Positions 27,632 to 36,954 of a stretch of DNA of 39,346 nucleotides are shown here, in pieces. The first letter of the stretch is position 1. Each line of letters starts with the position of its first letter. The stretch is taken from contig NZ_JAVHUY010000070.1 in NCBI RefSeq assembly GCF_031085175.1, forward strand, positions 1 through 39,346, read 5' to 3'. The notes beneath the pieces are model-generated. The model was not told the origin of the DNA, made no database searches, and worked only from the letters and a program-made list of their open reading frames with translations. This DNA comes from Phytohabitans maris (GTDB lineage Bacteria; Actinomycetota; Actinomycetes; Mycobacteriales; Micromonosporaceae). The translations under genes were made by a program, and so were the position numbers.

Positions 27632-28218
27632 TGGCGGCAACACACCTGAGCGACTACGCGGTACTGCGCAGCCTTCCTGCGAAGGACCGGTGGGCGTGGA
27701 TAGCGGAGACGTACCCCGGCCGACCGGAAATTCAATGGTGGCTATCGATCGCCGACTCGGCGGAGACGGAGATCCGCGCTCTGTTGAGACGAGGCGAATC
27801 CGCCGAGGAAGCTCTCAAATTCGTCGGGGCTATGCTCGAGCTTGGCGCGGAAGTCGGGTCGATTGACCCGCCGCGGGTAAGCTATTGGCTCCTAAGACTT
27901 GCCTCGTCGGCAATTGAATTTAAGGTCCCGGCGGACGAACTACCCGACACGATGTCTCCAGAACAAGCAGCGAGGCGTGCGCTTTTTGCGATGCCTCTTA
28001 TGCCTGACGAGGCCGTGGGTGTAAGTCGTAAAATAGATCACGAGCTCGTACAAGGTATAGATCGGCCGGCAGACTCGGAAACGAGGGCGATTGGCGACAT
28101 AGGTTTGCTGGTCCCGTCGCTAGATTGGGTTTACGAGTCGATTACCGACCCAGACGTCAGGAGACAGATCAATACTTGGCGCGAAGCTTACGATCAAATG
28201 GCATCCCCAAGTGGATAA
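27631..28218 (+). CDS. Candidate immunity protein for the RHS toxin
   Basis: A 195-residue, probably cytoplasmic protein. Its ATG shares one base with the toxin stop (TGATG at 27629-27633), so it is translationally coupled. There is no signal peptide or membrane segment. It is helical and acidic in composition (LRSLPAKDRWAWIAETYP, EIQWWLSIADSAETEIRALL, WVYESITDPDVRRQINTWRE). Sequence from about 27.9 kb on is visibly less GC-rich than the RHS body, as is usual for exchanged toxin/immunity cassettes. I do not recognise the family. Position directly after a variable toxin tip is the standard place for the cognate immunity gene; neutralisation of the tip is inference. Confidence 0.75.
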   Translation: MAATHLSDYAVLRSLPAKDRWAWIAETYPGRPEIQWWLSIADSAETEIRALLRRGESAEEALKFVGAMLELGAEVGSIDPPRVSYWLLRLASSAIEFKVPADELPDTMSPEQAARRALFAMPLMPDEAVGVSRKIDHELVQGIDRPADSETRAIGDIGLLVPSLDWVYESITDPDVRRQINTWREAYDQMASPSG

Positions 28219-28271
28219 CTTGAGCTGCCGATGAGGCTGTTATGTGGTTGGGGACTGTCCCTATAGTTTTG

Positions 28272-28405
28272 TCAAGCCGCGAGGCGGGGTTCGTTCGCCG
28301 TTTTGGGCTGGTATGGGCTTTTGGTGCGAAGCATGGCGTGGAGGACGTCGATGCGGCGGCGGGCAGACAGATGAGGGCGGCGTTGTGTTTCTTGCCTTCG
28401 TTGGT
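28272..28405 (-). pseudogene. IS110-family transposase, C-terminal remnant
   Basis: On the minus strand the reading is TNEGKKHNAALICL, then, after loss of one base, ARRRIDVLHAMLRTKSPYQP and KTANEPRLAA before TGA 28272-28274. This is the last ~45 residues of an IS110/IS116-type recombinase. The conserved run GK.HN.ALICLARRR..VL.AML makes the family clear. The upstream part is replaced by group II intron sequence at about 28406, so the intron had inserted into this gene. The GGGACTGTCCC just after the stop may be part of the IS end. Confidence 0.75.
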
Positions 28406-28502
28406 TGGGTCGGCCCCAGGCGCGGTGCCGGCCTTTCGGCCGGTCCGTTTCCTCGAGCCACCTGCCGAACCCGGCGTGCCCATCGCTGAGCACCGGGCTC
28501 TC
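28406..28502 (-). ncRNA. Group II intron 3' end (domains V and VI) remnant
   Basis: On the minus strand GAGCCCGGTGCTCAGCGATG followed by GGCACGCCGGGTTCGG folds into a domain V-like hairpin (28465-28502) with the AGC near its base and a bulged distal stem. A second GC-rich hairpin (GGCCGGCCGAAAGGCCGG-type core near 28430-28445) would be domain VI. It lies between a maturase C-terminus and a transposase 3' exon, the expected order at an intron's end. I have not computed the fold. Confidence 0.55.
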
Positions 28503-28531
28503 CACAAACCCCGATGGATGAGGGTTGTTGC

Positions 28532-28878
28532 TCAGCTTGCTGAGGTCCACGGCGTCGGGATCTTCGCGCCTCGGTAGCGGTAGCGGGTGGTCCGCACCTT
28601 TGCGGGATCGAAGAGCGCCATCTCGCCGTCAGTCGGCCACCAGCCGCCGGCGCAGGAGCGTCGGCGGATTTCCGCCCAGGTGATCTTTCGGTGTTTGTGC
28701 CGGATCCATCCCATCACCCGTTCCCAGGCGTACTTGGACAGGTATTGGAAGGTGGAGCTGGACACCCCTGGCCGGAAGTAGACGGGCCAGCCCCCGCAGC
28801 ACCGGGTTGAGCCGGTGCAGCATGGCTTCCAGCGGGTGGTTGATGTTCTGTCGGCACATCGTCTTGACCTTGGCCATG
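28532..28878 (-). pseudogene. Group II intron reverse transcriptase/maturase, C-terminal remnant
   Basis: From about 28878 the minus strand reads KTMCRQNINHPLEAMLHRLN, PVLRG, then in a shifted frame YFRPGVSSSTFQYLSKYAWE, RVMGWIRHKHRKITWAEIRR, GGWWPTDGEMALFDPAKVRT and TRYRYRGAKIPTPW. This is the maturase (X) domain of intron-encoded proteins (LNP.LRGW..YF..GV....F..L......R...W.R.KH). The reverse transcriptase domain upstream is gone, and a frameshift splits what remains, so it is inactive. Confidence 0.8.
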
Positions 28879-28883
28879 ATGTT

Positions 28884-29152
28884 TACCTGCCGGCCTCGTA
28901 TGTGGGCATCCTGCTCGCACAAAACCGCACCCGGCTCGGCTACGACACCGTCGACCGGTACCTGAGCAACAAACATTCATCGAGTTCGTCGCACACGGAC
29001 TGGTTGGCACCGTCGGCATCACCGTGGAACAGCTCCAAGAGATCGTCAACAGCCTCGCCGACGCCGGCGACAGCGTCGTGATCGCCGAAGACCACAGCGA
29101 CGAGAGCACCGCCGAGCGACAAAGACGCCTCCGATCCCGCAGCGCCCGCTGA
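28884..29152 (+). pseudogene. C-terminal fragment of an unknown gene, frameshifted
   Basis: One plus-strand frame reads DVYLPASYVGILLAQNRTRL and GYDTVDRYLSN; another, from about 28976, reads FIEFVAHGLVGTVGITVEQL, QEIVNSLADAGDSVVIAEDH and DESTAERQRRLRSRSAR before TGA 29150-29152. Both have natural amino-acid composition, so they look like one gene with a frame change. I do not recognise the family. The stretch from 29153 to the IS at 29438 contains nothing I can name. Confidence 0.4.
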
Positions 29153-29437
29153 CCACAGAACCCGGCCCAGCCCGATCCGTACGCGAAGCTCCCATCACCG
29201 CCGGCCGGGCCGCGCGACCCGCGGGCCACCGCAGTTGATGCCTGGCGCAATCTTGCCGATGCTGATCCTGTCCCGGATGGGTGATCCATGGGTGATCGAT
29301 GGTTCCGGCACGGCACGACATCGTATGGTGGGAACCGGCAAGGCTCGGACTATCTATTGGGGGCTAAGTGGCACATTCTGGGACTGATTGATACAACGAA
29401 ATACCGGATGACACGGCCTGATTTTGTCGGCGATCGA

Positions 29438-29467
29438 GTAATTCGGTTCTGGCGATGATCTTGTGGT
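29438..29467 (+). repeat. ISL3 left terminal inverted repeat
   Basis: Thirty bases identical to the reverse complement of 31193-31222. Confidence 0.9.
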
Positions 29468-29546
29468 TGTTCGTCGTGTCGAGCCATCGTCCTGTGTGGA
29501 CTGTGATAGCTGACCGCGGTGCGATCTTGAGGTCCTTCTCCCACAG

Positions 29547-31184
29547 TTGAGCGGTGTCGTCGTGGAGTACATCGAGCGGACCGCGGCAGGCGTAGTGATA
29601 TCAGCTCGAGCGGCTGCCGACGGGGGTGCGTGTCCGGACTGCGGCACCAGATCCGAACGGGTGCACGGCCGCTACCGACGTGGCCTTCGGGATACGCCGC
29701 TGGGTGGGACGCCAGTGGTCATTCAGCTGCGGGTACGCCGGTTCGTCTGCACCGAGTCCGACTGCGCGCGGGCCACGTTCACCGAGCAGATCCCTGGGTT
29801 GACCACGCCACATGCCCGCTACACCCCGCCGCTGCGGGCAGCGTTGACCTCAATCGCGGTGGCCCTGGCCGGCCGGGCCGGCGCCCGCCTCGCCGCGACG
29901 CTCGGGATGAGCGTCGCGCGGGACACCCTGTTGGGCCTGCTGCGCCGGACGGCTGTTCCGGACGTCAATGAGGTCACCGTCCTCGGCGTCGACGACTTCG
30001 CGCTGCGGCGCGGCCACGTCTACGGCACCGTCCTGCTGGACATGCACACCCGCCGCCCGATCGACGTGCTACCGGGCCGGGAAGCCGAACCGCTCGCGCA
30101 ATGGCTGCGCGAACATCCCGGTGTGCAGATCATCTGCCGGGACCGGGCCGGCGCCTACGCCGAGGGCGGCCGCGACGGCGCACCGAACGCCCAGCAGGTC
30201 GCGGACCGCTGGCACATCTGGCACAACCTCGGCGAAGCCGTCGACAAGACCGTGACCGCGCACCACGCCTGCGTGCGCGCCGCGATGACCGCCGAGGCAG
30301 CGTCCGCGGACACCGAAGCCGCGATCACGGAACCCGCTGCGAATCCCGAGCCGGCACCAGCCCCGCAGCAGACCGAGACCGACGAGACGGACGGCATGCG
30401 CGACGTGTGCGGCCGGGAACGGTCACTGGTCACCCGGACCCGGGAACGCTACACCGCCGTCCAGCAGCTCCTCTCCGATGGCGCCTCGCTGAGCGCGATC
30501 AGCCGGGACCTGCAGTTGGACCGCTCGACCGTGCGCCGGTTCGCCCGCGCCGGCAGCGTCGACGAACTACTGGTCAAGGCGGTCAACCGAGCCAGCCTGC
30601 TGGACGGCTACGCCGAGCACCTGACCGCCCGGTTCACCGCCGGGGTCACCGACGCCGGCGTCCTACACGCCGAACTAGCCGCGATGGGGTTCGCCGGCAG
30701 CGTGCAGACCGTCCGCCGCTACCTACACCCGTTACGGGACAACCCATCCGTCCCACACCGACGACCACGACCACCGGCACGGCCAGCGGTCCCGAAGCCG
30801 CGTCACATCAGTCGATGGATCATGACAGACCCGGCCCGGCTTCGCCCGGACGACCAGGACCAACTCGCTGCCGTATTGGCCTGTTGTTCAGAACTGGCCG
30901 CCACCGCAGGCCACGTACGCGACTTCGCCGACCTGATGCGCAAACGCCGCGGTGACCGGCTCGCCGACTGGATGCACGCTGTCGAGGCCGACGATCTGCC
31001 CGCCCTGCACTCGCTGATCACCGGCCTACGCCGCGACCTCGACGCCGTCACCGCCGGCCTCACCCTGCCGTGGAGCTCCGGCCCAGTCGAAGGCAACGTC
31101 AACCGCATCAAGACGATCAAACGACAAATGTACGGCCGCGCCAGCCTCGACCTACTCCGCCAACGGATTCTCCTTGCCGCGTAA
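29547..31184 (+). CDS. ISL3-family transposase
   Basis: A 545-residue DDE transposase, full length for the long actinobacterial ISL3 type. The N-terminal zinc finger shows Cys29-x2-Cys32 (ACPDCGT) and Cys68/Cys73. Catalytic residues are Asp149 ([11 protein letters not shown]), Asp199 ([12 protein letters not shown]) and Glu515 ([13 protein letters not shown]). Residues ~310-335 form an HTH insert ([20 protein letters not shown]). The start TTG 29547 is weak: the frame is open upstream with family-like [12 protein letters not shown] but offers no ATG or GTG, so the true start may be unusual. It has no frameshift and is probably functional. Confidence 0.9.
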   Translation: MSGVVVEYIERTAAGVVISARAAADGGACPDCGTRSERVHGRYRRGLRDTPLGGTPVVIQLRVRRFVCTESDCARATFTEQIPGLTTPHARYTPPLRAALTSIAVALAGRAGARLAATLGMSVARDTLLGLLRRTAVPDVNEVTVLGVDDFALRRGHVYGTVLLDMHTRRPIDVLPGREAEPLAQWLREHPGVQIICRDRAGAYAEGGRDGAPNAQQVADRWHIWHNLGEAVDKTVTAHHACVRAAMTAEAASADTEAAITEPAANPEPAPAPQQTETDETDGMRDVCGRERSLVTRTRERYTAVQQLLSDGASLSAISRDLQLDRSTVRRFARAGSVDELLVKAVNRASLLDGYAEHLTARFTAGVTDAGVLHAELAAMGFAGSVQTVRRYLHPLRDNPSVPHRRPRPPARPAVPKPRHISRWIMTDPARLRPDDQDQLAAVLACCSELAATAGHVRDFADLMRKRRGDRLADWMHAVEADDLPALHSLITGLRRDLDAVTAGLTLPWSSGPVEGNVNRIKTIKRQMYGRASLDLLRQRILLAA

Positions 31185-31192
31185 CGCAACCC

Positions 31193-31222
31193 ACCACAAG
31201 ATCATCGCCAGAACCGAATTAC
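31193..31222 (-). repeat. ISL3 right terminal inverted repeat
   Basis: Perfect partner of the left repeat, starting 9 bp after the transposase stop. Confidence 0.9.
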
Positions 31223-31278
31223 GTGATCGAAACCCCGTCAAACGGGGGAGTTACAAGATCGCCGACACCTGATTTGGC

Positions 31279-31323
31279 CTCTTAATCCGCGGGTTCGGGG
31301 TTCGAGTCCCTGGCGGCGCACCA
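31279..31323 (+). other. tRNA-Lys(CUU) 3' half, integrase attachment-site remnant
   Basis: From CTCTTAATC (anticodon loop with CTT) through a T-arm (CGGGG TTCGAGT CCCTG) and acceptor strand GCGGCGC to A and CCA, this is the 3' half of an actinomycete tRNA-Lys(CUU). The 5' half is missing: upstream GATTTGG does not pair as the anticodon stem and no GCGCCGT acceptor strand is present. Such 3' halves are att cores of tyrosine integrases. A decayed integrase gene lies 110 bp away with its 3' end facing the site, the usual int-att arrangement. Confidence 0.8.
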
Positions 31324-31433
31324 CCCTTGAACAGGCCATATAGCCGTTGGGCTATGCGTCTTTGATGTTTGTGGGGCCTCCGTGGGGCGCGCGTGGGCGC
31401 CCCCGCCGCCGGCTGGTGCTCTTGCCGGATCGC

Positions 31434-32378
31434 TTACGGCGCCAGGCTTTCGGCGGCCTGGTCGGTTGGTGTCTTGCGGTTTTCGGCGGCCCGGTCCGGG
31501 TGGGGTTTCCTGCCCCGTTGGCCGGGGATGCGGGCGGCGGCGTGCCCGAGCAGGTCCTGCACCGTCTTGAGGTCGGCACCGGTGGCGTGGGTGAGGCTGG
31601 CGGCGCCGTGCCGCAGATCGTGCAGCCGCACCGGTGGCGGGCCGGAGTCGGCGACCAGCCGACGGAAGCGGCGGGTGAGGTAGTCGGGGTGCAGTGGGGC
31701 ACCGTCGCCGGTGGTGAACACGTAGCCGGAGTCCCGCCAGCGTTGCCCAGCGGCGGCGTGTTCGACGCGCTGGTCGGTCCACACCTGAGCGTGCGGGCGA
31801 CGCGGTGAGGGCAGCTCGACATGCCGTGCCGGATTGTCCCGAAGCAGCCCTTCGCGGATCGCCGCGTTGAGCGCCGAGCGCAGGGTGGCGCGGATACGAT
31901 GCATTGTCGGAGTGGCCGCTACCGCAGCGATCATGTCTGCGGCGTGCCGGCCGGTCAGCTCGGCCAACCGGATCCGCCCAAGGTGGGGGATGAGGTGCCG
32001 CTCCACGTGCTCGGTGTACGAGCGCAGCGTGGTGGGCCGGATGCCGGTGCGGGGTAGTCAGCCAGGACCGCAACCAGCGGGCCAACGTCCACGCATCAGC
32101 TGTGGGCTGCTCGTCACCGCGGCCAAGGACGGCGTCGCGGGTCGCGACCGCGTCACGGCGGGTCGCGTAGCCGCCCCGGCGGACCCGCGCCCGCCGGCCG
32201 GGTAGCTCGGCCACCGCGCAGTCGAAGTGCCAGGTCCCGTGTTGTGCTCGGCCAGCCGCGGACAGGTCGTGTCGACCGGCCGGCCGGTGCGCAGATCCCG
32301 ACATCCGCACCGCTTGAACACGCCACCACCGCTCACCGCAACCGCCAGCCCTTCTCCGTACTTTCGTCCTCTCACCAT
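31434..32378 (-). pseudogene. Tyrosine integrase, several frameshifts and deletion
   Basis: Three frames must be joined. From ATG 32378 (or GTG 32336): GGGVFKRCGCRDLRTGRPVD and TTCPRLAEH. Then HGTWHFDCAVAELPGRRARV and RRGGYATRRDAVATRDAVLG. Then, from about 32030, TLRSYTEHVERHLIPHLGRI, RATLRSALNAAIREGLLRDN and RLHDLRHGAASLTHATGADL. The arm-binding, core-binding and part of the catalytic domain are present, including the HxLR/H box (HDLRHG) and DLLGHAA. The segment with the first catalytic Arg between VWTDQR and HAAAGQRWRDSGYVF is deleted and no clear catalytic Tyr follows. Upstream at 32.4-32.5 kb a Cys-rich frame (AYCASCRAEAWLLLRR) may be a remnant of a small element gene. Confidence 0.8.
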
Positions 32379-32598
32379 TGGCGCCGGTGATACAGCGACG
32401 GGAGCACCCGGACGGGCGACGCAGGAGCAGCCACGCCTCGGCGCGGCAGGAGGCGCAGTAAGCAGCCAGTGGTTCACTCAATTGCCGAAGAGAACGCGCG
32501 TTGCTTGGGGAAGGTGGAGGAGGAGTAGCCAAGCTGTCGCCTAGCTATCGCTGGGCTTTCATGGTTCGGCCATCAGATCGCTTTGCCGCCAATCAAGT

Positions 32599-32955
32599 CT
32601 ACGATGGCCGCGAACCCATCATGGCGATCGTCGAACAAAGTTCGAGGAAGCGCTGCGCGTCTTCCCCGGGCTTGTCCAACATCAGGACGAGAAACAAGTC
32701 GGCGCTGAAGGCGAGAACGGTCAAACCGGTAATCGCTAGGAAGACCAGCTTGAACAACGGCGTCAGCTTCGTTACGTCGATTAGCGTCACGGAGTTTGGC
32801 TGCACTCGGTGTGCATATGAGATGACAAGTCGACGAAATCTGTAATCTCTGCCCGCAAGGTCGCCCAGGACCGCCGCAATCTCGGCGCGTTCTCGTTCGG
32901 ATTGTTCTGGCGGCAGCGCGTGCAGATCGTCGACCAACAGCTGGAAGTACCGCAA
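32599..32955 (-). CDS. Hypothetical protein with one membrane segment, possibly N-terminally truncated
   Basis: The frame reads RYFQLLVDDLHALPPEQSER, then DYRFRRLVISYAHRVQ, then a clear membrane helix KLVFLAITGLTVLAFSADLF followed by LVLMLDKPGEDAQRFLELCS. The first possible start is a TTG at 32955, shortly after an in-frame TAA and with poor spacing from a G-run. The upstream sequence reads sensibly in another frame (INPALVIRTLGNINPTWGFA), so a frameshifted larger gene is possible. No family recognised. It is divergent from the MMPL gene. Confidence 0.5.
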   Translation of the reverse strand: MRYFQLLVDDLHALPPEQSERERAEIAAVLGDLAGRDYRFRRLVISYAHRVQPNSVTLIDVTKLTPLFKLVFLAITGLTVLAFSADLFLVLMLDKPGEDAQRFLELCSTIAMMGSRPS

Positions 32956-33140
32956 ACCCCCAAGTCGGATTTATGTTGCCCAGCGTGCGGATGACCAATG
33001 CGGGGTTGATCTTCGCGTCGGGGCACTGGGCACCTGGTTCGGCCAACCGGCCTGAGCGCTGTTTTAACGGTCGTCTCAGGTTCGCTCGATACGAAGCAGG
33101 CATCAGATAGGCGATGTAATCCGTATGTAGGAGGCTAGTG

Positions 33141-35294
33141 ATGGCAGTCAACGCAGCGCCGTCCGGGGAAGCGCCGGCCGGTCGGTTGGCGGGCCGGTGG
33201 GTGCCGTGGTTGGTGATCGGGTTGTGGGTGGTGCTGGCGGCGGTCATGGTGCCGCTGAGCGGAAAGTTGAGCTCGGTCACCACCGACAGCGCCGTGGACA
33301 CCCTGCCGGCCAGTGCCGAGTCCACCAAGGTGGCGGTGCTGGAGGACAGTCTCCCCGGCGGTGAGGACAACACGTTCGTCTTCGTGTACCACCGCGCCGG
33401 CGGCATGACCGACGCCGACCGCGCGACGGTCGAGCGCCACTACAACGCCCTTGCCAAGCGGTACCCGCCGAAGGTTACGACCGCGCCCGGCGGCGACGGC
33501 GAAGGCGAGGGCCCACCGACGAGCCCCTCCACCGACGGCAAGGCGATGATGTTCACCCTTGAGGTGAGCACGACCTACGGCGGACCGGAGGCCATCGTCG
33601 GCCCGTTGCGTGAGGCCGCGAAGGACCGCCCCGCCGGCCTGGAACTCGAGGTGACCGGCCCGGCCGCGGTCGACGGCGACCTGGACGCCGTCTTCGACGG
33701 CATCGACGTGCAGGTCTTCCTCACCACCGTCGTAGTCGTCACGCTCCTGCTGATCCTCACCTACCGCAGCCCGGTGTTGTGGCTCATCCCGCTGGTGGCC
33801 GTGGGCGCGGCCGCACTGACCGCGATGGCGACCGTCTACCTGCTCGTCAAGGGCTTCGGCATCGTGGTCAACGACCAGAACTCGGCGCTGCTGACGATCC
33901 TGGTATTCGGCGTCGGCACGGACTACGCGCTGTTGCTCATCGCCCGGTACCGGGAGACACTGCACCACCACGAGAACGTCCGGGTCGCGATGGTCCACGC
34001 GCTACGCGGCGCGGCGCCGGCCATCGTCGCGTCCGCGGCCACCGTGATCGCCGGCCTGCTCTGCCTGCTCGTCGCGGACCTGAACAGCACCAGCGGGTTG
34101 GGCCCGATCGGCGCGGCGGGCATCCTGTGCGCGCTGATCGCCATGCTGACGCTGTTCCCGGCGGTGCTCGTGGTGCTCGGCAGGCGGATCTTCTGGCCGG
34201 CCATCCCGCGGTTCAGCACTGCCGTGGCGGAGAAGCCGGGGCTGTGGGGACGGCTCGGCACCGCCATCAGCCGCCGCCGGTGGGCGGCGACGCTCGGCTC
34301 GCTCGGAATCCTCGGCGTGCTCGCCATCGGGCTGGCGGGCAACACCGGCGCCCTGCGGGAGCAGGACCAGTTCCTGTCCGCGCCGGAGTCGGTCACCGGC
34401 TTCACCGTTCTCCACCAGCACTTCCCGGAGCTGGGCGGCCAGCCGATGACGATCTTCACGCGGCCGGCGTACCAGGAGCGGGTGCTCGACATCGTCAAGC
34501 GCACTCCCGGCGTGGCAGAGGCTATCCCGGGCCAGACCAGCGGAGGCTGGGCCGACATCTCCGTGTTTCCGACCGACGCGCCGGACACCGTCGCAGAGTA
34601 CGACACGATCAAGCGGGTGCGCACCGCCGTGCACGCGGTGAACGGGGCGGAGGCGATCGTCGGCGGGCCGAGCGCTGAGAACCTCGACACCGAGGTGACC
34701 ACCAGCCGCGACGAGAAGCTGGTGATCCCACTGGTGCTCACCGTTGTCCTGATCGTTCTCGGGCTGCTGCTGCGCGCGATCGTGGCCCCGCTGGTCCTGA
34801 TGGCGACCGTGATCGTCTCATTCGCCGCGGCCTTCGGCGGCAGCGTGTTCGTCTTCGACACGATCCTCGGGTTCAAGGGCGTCGACTATTCGGTGCCGCT
34901 GCTGGCATTCCTGTTCCTGGTGGCGCTCGGCGTCGACTACAACATCTTCCTGGCCAGCCGGGCCCGGGAGGAGACCGTGCGTCTCGGCACCAGAGACGGC
35001 ATGCTCAAAGCCCTCTCCGCCACCGGTGGCGTCATCACCTCGGCAGGCCTGGTCCTGGCGGCCACGTTCGCGGTCCTCGCCTCGCTTCCGCTGGTGATGC
35101 TGATCGAGGTCGGGTTCCTGGTCGCCTTCGGCGTGCTGCTCGACGCCCTGCTGGTGCGGTCGGTCCTGGTGCCCGCCCTCACCCTGCTGATCGGCCGGCG
35201 GATCTGGTGGCCGAGCCGGCTGTCCCGACCGGTGGAGCCGCCGGCCGGTCAACGGCCGCTCACCGACGACGAGGAGCCCGCGCTGCAACGGTGA
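33141..35294 (+). CDS. MMPL-family (RND-type) membrane transporter
   Basis: A 717-residue protein with GGAGG six bases before ATG 33141; a GTG one codon earlier is too close to that site. Twelve membrane helices in the 1+5+1+5 RND plan are visible: helix 1 (WVPWLVIGLWVVLAAVMVPL), an extracytoplasmic loop from about 40 to 185, then helices including VFLTTVVVVTLLLILTYRSP. The conserved proton-relay Asp-Tyr pairs appear as GVGTDYALLLIARYRE and LGVDYNIFLASRAREE, one in each half. Actinobacterial MmpL proteins export lipids, siderophores or drugs using the proton gradient. The cargo here is unknown. It faces an MprAB-like two-component pair, suggesting envelope-stress control (inference). Confidence 0.93.
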   Translation: MAVNAAPSGEAPAGRLAGRWVPWLVIGLWVVLAAVMVPLSGKLSSVTTDSAVDTLPASAESTKVAVLEDSLPGGEDNTFVFVYHRAGGMTDADRATVERHYNALAKRYPPKVTTAPGGDGEGEGPPTSPSTDGKAMMFTLEVSTTYGGPEAIVGPLREAAKDRPAGLELEVTGPAAVDGDLDAVFDGIDVQVFLTTVVVVTLLLILTYRSPVLWLIPLVAVGAAALTAMATVYLLVKGFGIVVNDQNSALLTILVFGVGTDYALLLIARYRETLHHHENVRVAMVHALRGAAPAIVASAATVIAGLLCLLVADLNSTSGLGPIGAAGILCALIAMLTLFPAVLVVLGRRIFWPAIPRFSTAVAEKPGLWGRLGTAISRRRWAATLGSLGILGVLAIGLAGNTGALREQDQFLSAPESVTGFTVLHQHFPELGGQPMTIFTRPAYQERVLDIVKRTPGVAEAIPGQTSGGWADISVFPTDAPDTVAEYDTIKRVRTAVHAVNGAEAIVGGPSAENLDTEVTTSRDEKLVIPLVLTVVLIVLGLLLRAIVAPLVLMATVIVSFAAAFGGSVFVFDTILGFKGVDYSVPLLAFLFLVALGVDYNIFLASRAREETVRLGTRDGMLKALSATGGVITSAGLVLAATFAVLASLPLVMLIEVGFLVAFGVLLDALLVRSVLVPALTLLIGRRIWWPSRLSRPVEPPAGQRPLTDDEEPALQR

Positions 35295-35312
35295 GCGCGG
35301 CGGCACGGTCGA

Positions 35313-35346
35313 GATCCGGGACGGGTACCCAGGCCCGTCCCGGATC
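35313..35346. terminator. Bidirectional terminator between MMPL and histidine kinase genes
   Basis: A 13-bp perfect stem (GATCCGGGACGGG / CCCGTCCCGGATC) with an 8-base loop and a following TTT lies 18 bp after the MMPL stop. The convergent kinase gene ends at 35500. Confidence 0.85.
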
Positions 35347-35499
35347 TTTGTCAGGGGCCCGACGGTCGCCGCCCTTTGGTCCTGCGCCACGCGCCGGGAC
35401 TGGGGTCGGCGCATCGCGGTGTCCTGCCCCGACGGTGAGCGCCGCGGGCCATGCCCGAGGGCCGCCGTCCCTTGTCCTGCGCCGCGCCGCCGGGGCGGT

Positions 35500-36954
35500 T
35501 CAGCGCACCGCGGTGTCCTCCCCGGCGGCTCGGCCCGCGATCGGGGCGGGCGGGGCCGCGGCCGGAAGGTCGACCCGCAGCAGCGCGCCACCGCGTGCGG
35601 AGCGGGCGACGGTGGCCCGGCCGCCGTGGGCGTCGACGACCCGCTGCACGATCGACAGCCCCAGACCGGATCCCGGCAACGCCCGGGCGCTGTCGGCACG
35701 GTAGAACCGGTCGAACACCCGCGGTACGTCGGCGGCGTCGATGCCCGGCCCGGCGTCGTCGACCTCGAGCACCGCCGACGCGCCCTCGGCGAGGAGCCGG
35801 ACCTGGACCGGCTGGTCCGCGGGAGACCACTTGCCGGCGTTGTCGATGAGGTTGAGCACCGCCCGCTGGAGCGCAGCGGGACGCCCGCTCACCCACACGG
35901 AGGTTACGTCGAGCGCGATCTCGACGTCGGGCACACGGGAACGCGCCCGGGTCGCGGCGGCCACCACCACGTCGGCCAGGTCGAGCACTTCGGTGCTCTC
36001 GTCGGTGACGTCACCGCGCGCCAGGTCGGTCAGCTCGGCGGCAAGGGTGCTCAACTCGGCCACCTGGGCGCCGAGATCGTTGAGCAGCCGGGTCCGGCTC
36101 TCCGCCGGCAGTGCGCCGTCCAGGGTGCCGCGCCGATCGAGCCGGACCAGCAGCTCGACGTTGAGGCGCAGGCTGGTCAGCGGGGTCTTGAGCTCGTGGG
36201 CGGCGTCCTCGGCGAGCAGCCGCTGGGCCCGCCGGGAGTCCCGGAGCGCGGCGAGCATGTCGTTGATCGACTGGATCAGCCGCCGGATCTCCCCACCGCC
36301 CTCATCCGGGATGTCGGCGTCGAGATCCTGGGTGTGCGCGACACGGACCGCGGCGGCGGTCAGCCGGTCGATCGGTGCCAGCCCGGTCCGCGCCACGGTC
36401 CGCCCGACAAGGGCGCCCCCGACCACGCACAGCAGCCCGATCAGCAGCATGCCCAACCCGAGCCGGGTGATCGGGCTGTCGTCGGCGATGCGGGCGGCCA
36501 CCTGGACCGCGCCGTCCCCCGCCCGCAGCGTGTAGATGAGGTAGCCGTCGCCGTCGCTGTCGTTCGACTCCATCAGGTCGGCCGACGCGCCCTGCGCCAC
36601 GCGCCCGGCGTCCTCGCTGACCGGGGGCAGCGCGGGTTGGCCGGCCGGTGTCCGGGTCGAGCCGTCGGGCAGGATGACCCGCACCAGCCGACCGGATCCG
36701 GGATACGGCGGTAGCTGGACCTGCGCCAGACCGGCGCGCTCCGCGTCCGTCGCCAGGACGCGGGAGTCGGCGCGCAGCTGATCCTCGGCGGCGTCCTGCA
36801 GCTCCGAGTCCAGCAGCTCGATGGCCACCTGCAAGGCCACGAACACGCTGACCGCGATGGCTGTCGCCGCGATCACCGTCAGCCTGGTCCGCAGGGACCG
36901 CCGCCGCCACCATCGGGTCAGCCGGCGCGGTTCCCGGCCTGCGGGCCTGCTCAC
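35500..36954 (-). CDS. Two-component sensor histidine kinase (MprB-like)
   Basis: A 484-residue membrane kinase starting at a GTG that overlaps the response regulator's stop by four bases. Helix 1 is about 23-46 ([20 protein letters not shown]); an external sensor loop of ~120 residues follows; helix 2 is about 165-186 ([19 protein letters not shown]). Then HAMP, the H-box [16 protein letters not shown] with His253, the N-box [10 protein letters not shown] with Asn372, and the ATP motifs VDDAGPGI and [13 protein letters not shown]. It autophosphorylates His253 and passes phosphate to the partner regulator. The order resembles MprAB-type envelope-stress systems; the stimulus is unknown. Confidence 0.93.
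   Translation of the reverse strand: MSRPAGREPRRLTRWWRRRSLRTRLTVIAATAIAVSVFVALQVAIELLDSELQDAAEDQLRADSRVLATDAERAGLAQVQLPPYPGSGRLVRVILPDGSTRTPAGQPALPPVSEDAGRVAQGASADLMESNDSDGDGYLIYTLRAGDGAVQVAARIADDSPITRLGLGMLLIGLLCVVGGALVGRTVARTGLAPIDRLTAAAVRVAHTQDLDADIPDEGGGEIRRLIQSINDMLAALRDSRRAQRLLAEDAAHELKTPLTSLRLNVELLVRLDRRGTLDGALPAESRTRLLNDLGAQVAELSTLAAELTDLARGDVTDESTEVLDLADVVVAAATRARSRVPDVEIALDVTSVWVSGRPAALQRAVLNLIDNAGKWSPADQPVQVRLLAEGASAVLEVDDAGPGIDAADVPRVFDRFYRADSARALPGSGLGLSIVQRVVDAHGGRATVARSARGGALLRVDLPAAAPPAPIAGRAAGEDTAVR

Larger units (their letters stand above)
29438..31222 (+). mobile_element. ISL3-family insertion sequence, apparently intact
   Basis: A 1785-bp element bounded by 30-bp perfect terminal inverted repeats that begin GTAATTCGGTTCTGGCGATG. 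It is flanked by GCGATCGA on the left and GTGATCGA on the right, an 8-bp target duplication with one mismatch, the size expected for ISL3. It carries a single long transposase gene. It inserted between the intron/transposase remnants and the tRNA-Lys half. Confidence 0.9.

Noticed and set aside
31234-31249. Short CCCCGT-CAA-ACGGGG hairpin between the ISL3 element and the tRNA half
   Set aside because: Only six pairs, no T-run and no gene ending close by that would need it; not called as a terminator.
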